DNA from: Candidatus Accumulibacter propinquus
Lineage (GTDB): Bacteria; Pseudomonadota; Gammaproteobacteria; Burkholderiales; Rhodocyclaceae
Length of the DNA: 64,000 bases
Assembly: GCA_016714935.1 (NCBI GenBank)
Contig: JADKBU010000013.1
Coordinates: 108,702-172,701 of the forward strand
Reading direction: 5' to 3'
The position numbers were made by a program, and so were the translations under genes. Below are positions 9,579 through 18,800 of the stretch, one piece after another. The notes beneath the pieces were generated by a model that did no database searches, was not told the DNA's origin, and worked only from the letters and a program-made list of their open reading frames with translations. Positions within the stretch are counted from its first letter, which is position 1, and every line of letters starts with the position of its first letter.

Positions 9579-11438
9579 ATGACTCACCGCAACCGGCGCC
9601 TCGCGGATCCCCCGACCATGGCCGACTACACCAGCGCCGATTGGGCGCGGCGCCAGCAGGCCGAAGCGCTCTTCCTGGCGAAGGCGGCGCCGCCGTCGGA
9701 GCGGCGGCAAGCGCTGTCGCTGGACGACACGGGTCTGATGCTGCACGAACTGCGCGTGCATCAGATCGAGCTGGAGATGCAGAACGAGGAATTGCGACAG
9801 GCCCAACTGGCGCTGGACATCGAGCGGGCGCGCTATTTCGATCTCTATGACCTGGCACCCGTAGGCTACTGCACCCTGAGCGACGCGGGCCTGATCCGGC
9901 AAGCCAACCTGACGGCGGCGAGCCTGCTGGGCGACAGCCGGAGCAGGCTCGCCGGCCAGCCGATCAGCCGCTTCATCGCCAGGGCGGATCAGGACATCTA
10001 CTACCTGCACCGCAAGCGGGCTCTCGAAAACGGCGAGCCGCAGGCCTGCGAATTGCGGATGGTGAAGGCCGACGGTACGTCATTCTGGGCGCACCTGGCG
10101 TCCACCGCCGCGCCGGAGGCCGATGGCGGGGTTCTCCGCCTGGTGCTCAGCGACATCAGCGAGCGCAAGCACGCCGAAGCCGAGCGGGCCAGGTTCGAGC
10201 AGGTGCTGCAGGAACAGAACGCCGAACTGGAGCGCGCCAGGCGGGTGGCGGAAAAAGCCAACCGGGCAAAATCCGAGTTCCTGTCGAACATGAGCCATGA
10301 TCTGCGCACACCGCTCACCGCGATCCTGGGTTTTGCCCAACTGATGGAATCCGGCTCGCCGCCGCCGACGCCGTCGCAGGCGCGCAGCATCGCCCAGATC
10401 CTCAAGGCGGGCTGGTACCTGCTGGGTTTGATCAACGAAGTGCTCGATCTCTCGCTGATCGAGTCCGGCAGGCTGCTGCTGGCGATGGAATCGGTATCGC
10501 TACCCGAACTGATGGCCGAATGCCAGGGTCTGGTCGAACCGCAGGCGATCGAGCACGGCGTCAGCGTGTCCTTTCCCCGCTTCGACCGGCCGTGCCTGGT
10601 CCAGGCCGACCGCAGGCGACTGCTGCAGGTGCTCACCAACCTGCTGAGCAACGCCATCAAGTACAACCACGCCGGCGGCACGGTGGCCGTGACCTGCCGT
10701 CCGCGCCACCCGGAGGTCTGGCGCATCAGCGTCCGCGACAGCGGCCCGGGCCTGTCGCCGACGCAACTGGCGCAGCTTTTTGAGCCCTTCAATCGTCTCG
10801 GGCAGGAGGTGGGTGGCGAGGAGGGCACCGGCATTGGCCTGGTCGTCTGCAAGCGATTGGTCGAACTGATGCACGGCGTCATCGGCGTCGACAGCCGCGT
10901 CGGCGGAGGCAGCACCTTCTGGATCGAACTGCCTGTGGCGGCGGCAGCGCAGGCGGCGGCCGCAGCCGCAGCGACCAGCGTCCCCCAGTGCCCGCCTGAT
11001 GAAGGGTCATCGCCGCGTACGCTGCTCTATGTCGAGGACAATCCGGCCAATCTGATGCTCGTCGAGGAGATCGTCGCGCGCCGTTCCGATCTTCGTCTGC
11101 TGAGCGCGCGCGATGGCCGGGGCGGCGTCGACACGGCCCGCGCCTGCCGGCCCGAGGTCATCGTGATGGACATCAGCCTGCCGGACATCAGCGGTATCGA
11201 AGCGTTGAAAATGCTCGCCGGCGATCCGGCAACGGCGCACATCCCGGTGATCGCACTGAGTGCCAACGCCATGCCGTGCGACATCGAGAACGGTTTGCGG
11301 GCGGGCTTCTTCCGCTACCTCACGAAGCCGATCCGGATCGACGAATTCAGCGCTGCGCTGGACTTGGCGCTGGCATTTGCCCGTTGCACGCACGCGGATG
11401 GGTGCAGCGGTCGCGACGGGGAACTGGGCCACCGATGA
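9579..11438 (+). CDS. Hybrid sensor histidine kinase (PAS-HisKA-HATPase-receiver), 619 aa
   Basis: This is a soluble hybrid kinase, paralogous to the one at 2934. It has the N-terminal block LHELRVHQIELEMQNEEL, a PAS domain (about residues 85-205), HisKA with H240 in the variant MSHDLRTPL (Asp in place of the usual Glu), HATPase_c (NLLSNAIKY; RDSGPGL; EGTGIGLVV), and a receiver with D531 (VIVMDISLPD). The receiver's conserved Lys is in YLTKPI. The ATG at 9579 lies one base after the CheB-CheR stop, and the gene ends in an ATGA overlap with the diguanylate cyclase. Translation of all three is therefore probably coupled. A later in-frame ATG (9618) is an alternative start. It probably feeds or modulates the cyclase next to it; this is inference from the coupling. 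Confidence 0.92.
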   Translation: MTHRNRRLADPPTMADYTSADWARRQQAEALFLAKAAPPSERRQALSLDDTGLMLHELRVHQIELEMQNEELRQAQLALDIERARYFDLYDLAPVGYCTLSDAGLIRQANLTAASLLGDSRSRLAGQPISRFIARADQDIYYLHRKRALENGEPQACELRMVKADGTSFWAHLASTAAPEADGGVLRLVLSDISERKHAEAERARFEQVLQEQNAELERARRVAEKANRAKSEFLSNMSHDLRTPLTAILGFAQLMESGSPPPTPSQARSIAQILKAGWYLLGLINEVLDLSLIESGRLLLAMESVSLPELMAECQGLVEPQAIEHGVSVSFPRFDRPCLVQADRRRLLQVLTNLLSNAIKYNHAGGTVAVTCRPRHPEVWRISVRDSGPGLSPTQLAQLFEPFNRLGQEVGGEEGTGIGLVVCKRLVELMHGVIGVDSRVGGGSTFWIELPVAAAAQAAAAAAATSVPQCPPDEGSSPRTLLYVEDNPANLMLVEEIVARRSDLRLLSARDGRGGVDTARACRPEVIVMDISLPDISGIEALKMLAGDPATAHIPVIALSANAMPCDIENGLRAGFFRYLTKPIRIDEFSAALDLALAFARCTHADGCSGRDGELGHR

Positions 11439-14062
11439 GCCAGGACGAGCAGGATCCGGCAGAAGGCGCCGCGGCCGCGGAACCGGCGACCAACGAAACT
11501 GCGGACAGCGCGCCGACGCTGCGGCAGCGCGCCGAAGCACGCCTGCAGGGACTCGGTGTCGAGGCGGCAGACGGACTCGAGAACTGGCTGCCGGCCGCGG
11601 GTCGACGGGCCCTGCACGAACTGCGCGTACACCAGATCGAGCTCGAGATGCAGAACGAGGAATTGCGGCAGGCGCAGCTGGTCCTCGACGCCTTGCGGGC
11701 GCGCTACTTCGAACTCTACGAATTGGCGCCGGCGGGCTATTGCAGCGTCAGCGCGGAGGGCCTGATCGTCGAGGCCAACCTCGGCGCTGCGACGCTGCTC
11801 GGCGTCACCCGCGGACGCTTGATCGGACAGCCGTTCAGCCGCTTCATGGCGCAGGACGACGCGGACAGCTTTTATCTGCGGCGCAGGGAGATCCTGGCGA
11901 CCGCTCAGCCGCAGACCTTCGAACTGCGCCTGTGCAGACCGGAGGGCCAGTGTCTCTGGGTGCATGTTTCGGCCACCGCCGCGTCTGAAGAGCAGGGCGG
12001 CGCGTTCCTCTACCTGGTGCTGGTCGATATCAGCGAACGCAAACTGGCCGAAGACGTCGGGCGCGAGCAGCAGGAGTCCTTCCGCCTGATCGCCGAGAAC
12101 CTCGACGGCTTCGTCGCCATTCTCGACCACGAGGGGCGGCGGGTGTACAACAGTCCGTCCTATACCCGTCTGGTCGGCGAACGCGATATTCGCGGCAGTT
12201 CGTCGTTCGAGGAAGTCCATCCGGACGACCGCGCGCGCGTCATCAAGGCCTTTCGCGAGACCGTCGCCAGCGGTGTCGGCCAGCCTCTCGAATATCGCTT
12301 TCTGCGCGCCGACGGGGGCGTCTGCCTGCTGGAGTCGCGCAGCGGCGTGATCCGGGACGCCGCAGGCCGCTGCAAACAGGTGGTCGTCGTCGCGCAGGAC
12401 ATCACCGAACGGCGGCTGGCCGAGGCCAGAATCCACCATCTGGCCTTTCATGACCCCTTGACGCAACTGGCCAACCGCCTGACGCTGATGGACCGCCTGC
12501 AGCAGGGCATGGCGGCCAGCAAGCGCAGTGGCTGTCATGGCGCGCTGCTGTTCCTGGACCTGGACAATTTCAAGTCGGTGAACGACCGGCACGGCCATGC
12601 GGCGGGGGATCTGTTGCTGATCGAGGCGGCGGCCCGGTTGAGCGGCTGCGTGCGCGCGGTGGACACCGTCGCGCGCTTCGGTGGCGACGAGTTCGTGGTG
12701 TTGCTGAGCGACCTGCCGGCGGCGGCCACCGAAGCCTGCGCGCAGGCCCGGCAGGTGGCCGAGAAAATCCGCCACGCCCTGGCACAACCCTATCGCCTGA
12801 CGATCCGGCAAGCGGGCCAGGCCGACACCGGGATCGAGCACCAGTGCACCGCCAGCATCGGCGTGGCGCTGTTCATGGACCATGCGGCGAGTGCCGACGA
12901 CCTGCTCAAGTGGGCCGATGCGGCGATGTACCAGGCCAAGGAGGGCGGGCGCAATCGGATCGCTTTCCATGCCGCCTTGCGCCCCGGCCGCAACTCGCGG
13001 CAGGTCAGCGGGCGTCGCCGGGTGAACGGCGAGTTCGACCCGCCGGACAACCGCTGGTGGCGGGAGCAGGCCACCAGCACGGTCGTCGACGCCCTGTATG
13101 CCCGCTATCCGAGTCTGGCGCGACGCTTCGGGCCGGGTGGCCGGCAGGCCTGCGCCGCGGACATCCAGGGTCACCTCGACGCTCTCGATGCGTCGGTGGT
13201 GACCGGACAGCCGGGCCTGTTCGCCGAGTACGCCGTGTGGTTGAAGGACGTCCTGGCGAGTCGCGGCGCGCCGGGAAGTTATCTGGCCGAATCCTTCGAA
13301 CTGCTCGCCGGATTCCTCGGCGAGCATCTGCCGGCGGAAGACGGCGGGCACGTTTGCCCGCTGCTGCGCGCCACCAGCGACGCGCTGCGGCAAAAGGGAC
13401 TGCCGGCCCGGTCGCTCGGCGCCCGCGTATCGCCCCTGGCGGATGCCTCCCGCTACCGGAAGGCGGCGCTGGGCGGTCGCCAGAAGCTGGCGCAGAAACT
13501 GATGCGCGAGCTTCTGCAGGAAGGCCTGACGCTGACCGAAGCTTCGGTGCGCCTGATCCAGCCGGCCATGGTCGAGGTCGGCGAACTGTGGCAGGGGAAC
13601 CGCATCAGTGTCGCGCAGGAACACCTGGCGACGGCGATCAGCGAAAACGTCATCGCGCGCGCCTACCTGCAGGCGACTTTCGCCGCGCCGGTCGGGCGCA
13701 CGGTGCTCCTCGCCGGCGTCACCGGCAATCGGCACACCCTTGGCCTGCGGATGGTTTCCGACGCTTTCGAGACGATCGGCTGGGACGTGCTGTACCTCGG
13801 GGGGGATGTGCCGATCATCGACCTGATCCGGCAGATCGACGCCAGTCCCGTCGACGTGCTCGGCCTGTCGCTGTCGCTGCCCGCCCATCTGGTGGTCGCC
13901 CGCGAGACCGCCCAGCGCCTGCGGGCCGAACTCGGTAACCGCTGCCCGACAATCCTGATGGGTGGCCTCGCGACGCACTTCGGCGAGCGCATCTGGCGGT
14001 CGCTGGCGGCCGACGGCTGGGCCGCCGATGCCCTGCAGATCGTCGAGCAGGGCGGGTCGTGA
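11435..14062 (+). CDS. Diguanylate cyclase with PAS domains and C-terminal CarH-like cobalamin-binding domain, 875 aa
   Basis: Domains in order: N-terminal block LHELRVHQIELEMQNEEL (residues 60-77), two PAS domains (about 90-205 and 212-330), and a GGDEF domain (about 333-515). The GGDEF domain has an intact catalytic motif FGGDEF (415-420) and an intact product-inhibition site RAVD (407-410). Next come a helical region of about 100 residues (545-650) with no family I recognise, a four-helix cobalamin cap domain (about 680-745), and a Rossmann-type B12-binding domain (about 755-875). The cap carries W719-x9-E729-H730, the adenosylcobalamin-capping motif of CarH light sensors. H767 in GNRHTLG is in the place of the lower axial ligand, with N765 where D/E is usual. 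The predicted role is c-di-GMP synthesis gated by adenosylcobalamin and possibly light. The ATG overlaps the stop of the upstream kinase (ATGA). Confidence 0.9.
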   Translation: MSQDEQDPAEGAAAAEPATNETADSAPTLRQRAEARLQGLGVEAADGLENWLPAAGRRALHELRVHQIELEMQNEELRQAQLVLDALRARYFELYELAPAGYCSVSAEGLIVEANLGAATLLGVTRGRLIGQPFSRFMAQDDADSFYLRRREILATAQPQTFELRLCRPEGQCLWVHVSATAASEEQGGAFLYLVLVDISERKLAEDVGREQQESFRLIAENLDGFVAILDHEGRRVYNSPSYTRLVGERDIRGSSSFEEVHPDDRARVIKAFRETVASGVGQPLEYRFLRADGGVCLLESRSGVIRDAAGRCKQVVVVAQDITERRLAEARIHHLAFHDPLTQLANRLTLMDRLQQGMAASKRSGCHGALLFLDLDNFKSVNDRHGHAAGDLLLIEAAARLSGCVRAVDTVARFGGDEFVVLLSDLPAAATEACAQARQVAEKIRHALAQPYRLTIRQAGQADTGIEHQCTASIGVALFMDHAASADDLLKWADAAMYQAKEGGRNRIAFHAALRPGRNSRQVSGRRRVNGEFDPPDNRWWREQATSTVVDALYARYPSLARRFGPGGRQACAADIQGHLDALDASVVTGQPGLFAEYAVWLKDVLASRGAPGSYLAESFELLAGFLGEHLPAEDGGHVCPLLRATSDALRQKGLPARSLGARVSPLADASRYRKAALGGRQKLAQKLMRELLQEGLTLTEASVRLIQPAMVEVGELWQGNRISVAQEHLATAISENVIARAYLQATFAAPVGRTVLLAGVTGNRHTLGLRMVSDAFETIGWDVLYLGGDVPIIDLIRQIDASPVDVLGLSLSLPAHLVVARETAQRLRAELGNRCPTILMGGLATHFGERIWRSLAADGWAADALQIVEQGGS

Positions 14063-14132
14063 AGCGGCGGCGCGGGCGCGCGTAAGGCGATTTCCACGAG
14101 AGAAGATCCCCAGAGTTCTATGACTTTGCGTA

Positions 14133-14295
14133 TTGCCAAAGCAACTCCTCCCCCTTCAAGGGCTTCAAGGGGGAGGTTGGGAGGGGGATGGGGAAAAGAG
14201 CCGTCCTTTCCATGCATGATCACCCCATCCCCACCCCAGCCCTTCCAATCGCAAACGTCGCTGTCGCGACCTTCCCCTTGAAGGGGAGGGAGTGC
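14133..14295. repeat. REP-like palindromic repeat pair in intergenic region
   Basis: The 385-base gap 14063-14447 contains a G/C-rich palindrome at 14147-14176: CCTCCCCCTT paired with AAGGGGGAGG around an imperfect centre. A G-rich run GGGAGGGGGATGGGG follows. About 45 bases later comes a roughly inverted copy (CCCCATCCCCACCCCAGCCC, from 14223), closed by a smaller hairpin CCCCTTGAAGGGG (14274-14286). The arrangement resembles chromosomal REP/BIME-type elements that occur between genes in many copies. The first hairpin could also act as a terminator for the upstream operon, though there is no T run. The rest of the gap shows nothing else. Confidence 0.6.
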
Positions 14296-14447
14296 GCCCA
14301 TGGTCGATATGCGCATTGCTGGAAACCGCCTAAAGTCGCCGACCGGCTTGGGGTGGCCGGCGCAGGTTCGCGAGTCTCTGTGCGGCACCGTACAGATGCT
14401 CCCGGTGGTTCTGCCTACAGTGTTGCCTTACCTCAGGAGAACCGACC

Positions 14448-14762
14448 ATGAACCCCATCGCCAAGTATCTTTCCGCAACCTTTCTCGCCGTGACGCTGCT
14501 CACCTCGGTTGCGTGCTCATCGACACCGAAGCAGGAGGGAACCGGCGAGTATGTCGACGACAGCGTCATCACCACCAAGGTCAAGGCGGCCGTGTTCAAT
14601 GAGCCGATGCTCAAGTCCGCCGAAATCAACGTTGAAACCTTCAAGGGCGTGGTGCAGCTGAGCGGTTTCGTAAGCTCGCAATCGGCGGCGAACAAGGCGG
14701 TCGAAGTCGTGCGCAGCGTCGGTGGCGTGAAATCCGTGAAGAACGACATGCGGATCAAGTGA
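14448..14762 (+). CDS. BON-domain lipoprotein (OsmY-like), 104 aa
   Basis: This is a small periplasmic or outer-membrane-anchored protein with a lipoprotein signal: charged start, hydrophobic core FLAVTLLTSV, and cysteine in VAC at about residue 23. The remainder is one BON domain (about 38-104), with the pattern DDSVITTKVKAAVF, then VVQLSGFV, and ending GVKSVKNDM. BON domains bind phospholipid and are linked to osmotic-shock protection and envelope integrity. The start has AGGAGA a few bases upstream. The following genes (YihY-type membrane protein, cyclic glucan synthase) also concern the envelope or osmotic response, and the three may be co-transcribed. Confidence 0.85.
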   Translation: MNPIAKYLSATFLAVTLLTSVACSSTPKQEGTGEYVDDSVITTKVKAAVFNEPMLKSAEINVETFKGVVQLSGFVSSQSAANKAVEVVRSVGGVKSVKNDMRIK

Positions 14763-14863
14763 GCGCCGGCTGATTGCCGCTGCCAGCGGGCGACGCGTTC
14801 GCCGGCAGCGGCGCAGCGGTGATTCGTTCGTCACCGGCGCGCAGACCCTGGGGGAGGAAACGC

Positions 14864-15832
14864 GTGGCAAACCCGGCCAACCACCCGCAGCGTCTTGCGC
14901 TCTACCGCGAACTGCACGCCCGCCTGCCGGCAACACTCAAACGTCTGAAGGGCCTGCTGCTCGCGTCGCTGAGCGCGTGGATCGATCACCGCGCAGCGAG
15001 CAAGGGCGCCGCGCTGGCCTTTTATACCTTGTTCTCGATGACGCCGATCCTGGTGCTGGCGATCGCGGTCGCCGGTTATTTCTTTGGTACCGAGGCGGCC
15101 CAGGGCGAGATCGTCGGCCAGGTCCAGGGCCTGACCGGACCGAACGGTGCGCAGGCGATTCAGGCCTTGCTGGCCGCCGCCCGCGATCCCGCTTCCGGCT
15201 TGCTCGCGACGCTGCTCGCCGGCGGCCTCCTGGTACTCGGGGCGACCAGCGTGTTTGCCGAGCTGAAGGGCAGCCTGGACGAGATCTGGGGCGTCACCAG
15301 GAGCACGCGGTCGGCTTTCATGGTGCTCCTGCGAACCCGCCTGGTGTCCTTTGGCCTGGTGCTTGGACTGGCGTTCCTGCTGCTCGTCTCGCTGGTCGTC
15401 AGTGCCGCGCTGGCGATGCTCGAACGCTATGCGGGCGGCGCGTGGGGCAGTTCGAGCGTGTTTCTGTCGACGCTCGCCCTGCTTATTTCTTACGCCATCA
15501 TCGCCTGCATGTTTGCCGTGATCTACAAGACCCTGCCGGATGCGCTGCTGTCCTGGCGCGATGTCTGGATCGGCGCCGCGTTTACGGCCGGCCTGTTCGT
15601 CTTTGGAAAGTTTGCGATCGGCCTGTATCTGGGCAACAGCGGCGTGGCTTCGAGCTTCGGTGCCGCCGGATCGCTGATTGCCCTGCTGCTCTGGGTGTAT
15701 TACTCGGCACAGATCTTCTTTCTGGGTGCCGAATTTACCCGCCAGTACGCCCTCGGGTTCGGCAGCCTGCGGGCCAGGCAGCCCTGCGACGAGGAGCGGG
15801 GTTGCCGCGATGCCTCCCGCGAAGTCGATTGA
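14864..15832 (+). CDS. YihY/UPF0761 family inner-membrane protein, 322 aa
   Basis: This is an integral membrane protein of the family once annotated as ribonuclease BN, a label now considered wrong for YihY. The family hallmark is at the N-terminus (ASKGAALAFYTLFSMTPILVLAIAV). Further membrane helices include LLATLLAGGLLVLGATSVFAEL, LVLGLAFLLLVSLVVSAALAM, LLISYAIIACMFAVIYKTLPD and SLIALLLWVYYSAQIFFLGAEF, about six in all. The start is taken as GTG 14864, preceded by GGGGGAGG; a longer frame from 14774 has no ribosome site. It ends 30 bases before the glucan synthase start. Molecular function is not established for this family. Confidence 0.85.
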   Translation: MANPANHPQRLALYRELHARLPATLKRLKGLLLASLSAWIDHRAASKGAALAFYTLFSMTPILVLAIAVAGYFFGTEAAQGEIVGQVQGLTGPNGAQAIQALLAAARDPASGLLATLLAGGLLVLGATSVFAELKGSLDEIWGVTRSTRSAFMVLLRTRLVSFGLVLGLAFLLLVSLVVSAALAMLERYAGGAWGSSSVFLSTLALLISYAIIACMFAVIYKTLPDALLSWRDVWIGAAFTAGLFVFGKFAIGLYLGNSGVASSFGAAGSLIALLLWVYYSAQIFFLGAEFTRQYALGFGSLRARQPCDEERGCRDASREVD

Positions 15833-15862
15833 GAGCTCGCCAATCCTGGAAGGGAACCTGAA

Positions 15863-18800
15863 TTGAACGTCGGCAGCAAGCTCAGCGAATATCTGCATCG
15901 GTTGGCGACACATCGCGATGACGGCGGCTGGCCACGTCCTGCGGACGACGGCGAGGCACCGTTGCGATCGGAGTTGTTCAGCGCCGATCAGATGGAGCAG
16001 CACGGCAGGATTCTCGCCGCGGCACACGCGCTTGCCGAGAGCTGCGCCGCGGATCAGTTGCTGGCGCGCCTGGCGGCCAACGAAAGCGCCCTGGTCGGGG
16101 TGTGCAGGCGGCTGACCGCGGCGGTCACCGAGAACCGCCGCATCACCCCGGCCGCGGAATGGCTGCTCGATAATTTCTACCTCATCGAAGAGCAGATCAG
16201 CACTGCCAAGCGGCACCTGCCCAAGGGCTACAGCCGGGAGCTGCCGCGCCTGGCGCGCGGGCCGTCGGCCGGTTGTCCGCGGGTCTATGATATTGCCCTG
16301 GAAATCATCGCGCACGGCGACGGGCGTGTGGATACCGATAGCCTCGGTCGCTTCGTCGCCGCCTACCAGACCGTCACCGCGCTCAAGCTTGGCGAGTTGT
16401 GGGCCATTCCGATCATGCTGCGGTTGGCGCTGATCGAAAATCTCCGGCGCGTCGGGGTGCGCATCGCGACGGGTTGGGACGAACGAAATCTGGCCGATTC
16501 CTGGGCAGACCGGATGACCGAGATTGCCGAGCAGGATCCGAAAAGCCTGATCCTGGTGATCGCCGACATGGCGCGTTCCAGTCCGCCGATGGTCGGCGCC
16601 TTCGTCGCCGAGCTGGCGCGGCGCCTGCAGGGGCGGGGTCCGGCTCTGGCCTTGCCGCTGACCTGGATCGAGCAGCGCCTCTCCGAATCGGGCCTGACGA
16701 TCGAACAACTGGTGCAGTCCGAGAATCAGCGCCAGGCCGCCGATCAGGTCTCGATCAGCAACAGCATCGGCAGCCTGCGGGTGCTTGGGGCGATGGACTG
16801 GCGGGACTTTGTCGAGACCACCAGCGTCGTCGAGCGTACCTTGCGCGAGGATCCGGCCGGCGTCTATGAGCGGATGGATTTTGCCACCCGCGATCGCTAT
16901 CGCCACGCCACCGAGGCGATCGCCAGGAAGAGCCACCTGGCCGAGGGTGAGGTCGCCCGTCGGGCGGTCGAGCTGGCGCGTGCCGCCGCCGGCGATGCTG
17001 CCGACGGTTGCGGCGAACGCGCGCGGCACGTCGGCTTCTACCTGATCGACCAGGGCTTGCCGGATCTGGAGCGGGCGGCCGCCGTCCGCCATTCCGGCGC
17101 TGCCGCGCTGTGTCGATCAGCAGGTCGCTTCCCCCTCCCGCTGTATCTGGGCGGCATCGTGCTGCTCAGCGCAATCGGCGGCGCCGGCCTGCTCGCCCAG
17201 GCCCTGGCTTTCGGCATGCCGGCCTGGTGGCTGCCGCCGCTCGGCCTGCTGGCGTTGCTGGCGGTGAGCCACCTGGCCGTGGCGCTGGTCAACTGGCTGG
17301 CGACGCTGCTGGTGACGCCGCATGCGCTGCCACGGATGGACTTCTCGCTGGGGATACCGGCCAGCGCGCGTACGCTGGTGGTGGTGCCGACGCTGCTCGG
17401 CAGCGCCGGGAACGCCGAAGAGCTGATCGAGGCGCTGGAGGTCCGCTTCCTGGCGAATCGCGACGAGCGCCTGCATTTCGGTCTATTGACCGATTTTCGC
17501 GACGCCCGGCAGGAATCGCTGGCCGCCGACGGACCCCTGCTGGAACTGGCCAGGCGCCGCATCGACGAGCTCAACGAGAAGTACGGCGACGGCCGGGGCG
17601 GCGACATCTTCTTCCTTTTCCATCGCCCGCGGCTGTGGAATCCGCACGACCGCGTCTGGATGGCTTACGAGCGCAAGCGCGGCAAGCTGGCAGCGTTGAA
17701 CGCGCTGTTGCTTACGGGTACCCAGGACGGTTTCTCGCTCGTCGTCGGTGACCCTGCGGTGCTGGCCGACGTCCGGTACGTGATCACTCTGGACACCGAT
17801 ACGCAATTGCCGCGCGACGCGGCGCGGCAATTCGTCGGCACCATGGCGCACCCGCTCAACCGTCCCTTCTACGACCCGGTGAAGCGGCGGGTCACCGCCG
17901 GCTACGGCATTCTGCAGCCGCGCGTGGCGGTCAGTCTGCCGGGGACGAACCGCTCGCGCTATGCGCGCCTGTATGGAGGCGAGCCGGGCATCGACCCGTA
18001 CACGCGGGTAGCCTCGGATGTCTATCAGGACGTGTTTGGCGAAGGCTCGTTCATCGGCAAGGGAATCTACGACGTCGATGCATTCGAGCAAACGCTTGGC
18101 GGGCGCTTTCCCGAGAATCGCATCCTCAGTCACGATCTTCTCGAGGGATGCTACGCCCGCGCCGGGTTGCTGAGCGACGTGCAGTTGTATGAGGATTACC
18201 CGGCGCATTACAGCGCCGACGTGAGCCGCCGTCATCGCTGGATTCGCGGCGACTGGCAGCTCGCCGGATGGTTGCTGCGGCGTGTGCCCGGACGACGCGC
18301 GGGCGAGGACGGCGGGGCGGGTCCCTGCCGGCAGGCCAATCCGCTGTCGCAACTGTCGCAATGGAAACTGATCGACAATCTGCGCCGCAGTCTCGTCCCC
18401 GCGGCGCTCACCCTGCTGTTGCTGCTGGGCTGGACACGGCTGGCGTCGGCCTGGTCATGGACCCTGTCGGTGGTCGGGATCGTGCTGCTGGCCCCCTGCC
18501 TGGCGGTGATCCTCGAACTGTTTCGCAAGCCGGGCGAGGTGCTGCTGCGGCAGCACCTGGCGGCAGTGGCGGGCTCGGCGACACGGCACCTCCGGCAGGT
18601 CGTCTTCGAGTTCGCGTGTCTCCCGTACGAGGCGTTCTACAGTCTGGATGCGATCGTGCGTACGCACTGGCGCATGCTGGTCACGCATCGGCGCCTGCTC
18701 GAATGGAATCCTTCGATCGATGCCGAACGCGCTGCCGCCAGGCAGGGCCGCAGCGAATTCGCCGCCGCCTTGCGGGCGATGTGGGTAGCGCCCACCCTGG

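Noticed and set aside
14864..15832. Ribonuclease BN annotation
   Set aside because: The YihY family was mislabelled as RNase BN in the past; the sequence shows only a multi-helix membrane protein and no metallo-beta-lactamase motifs.
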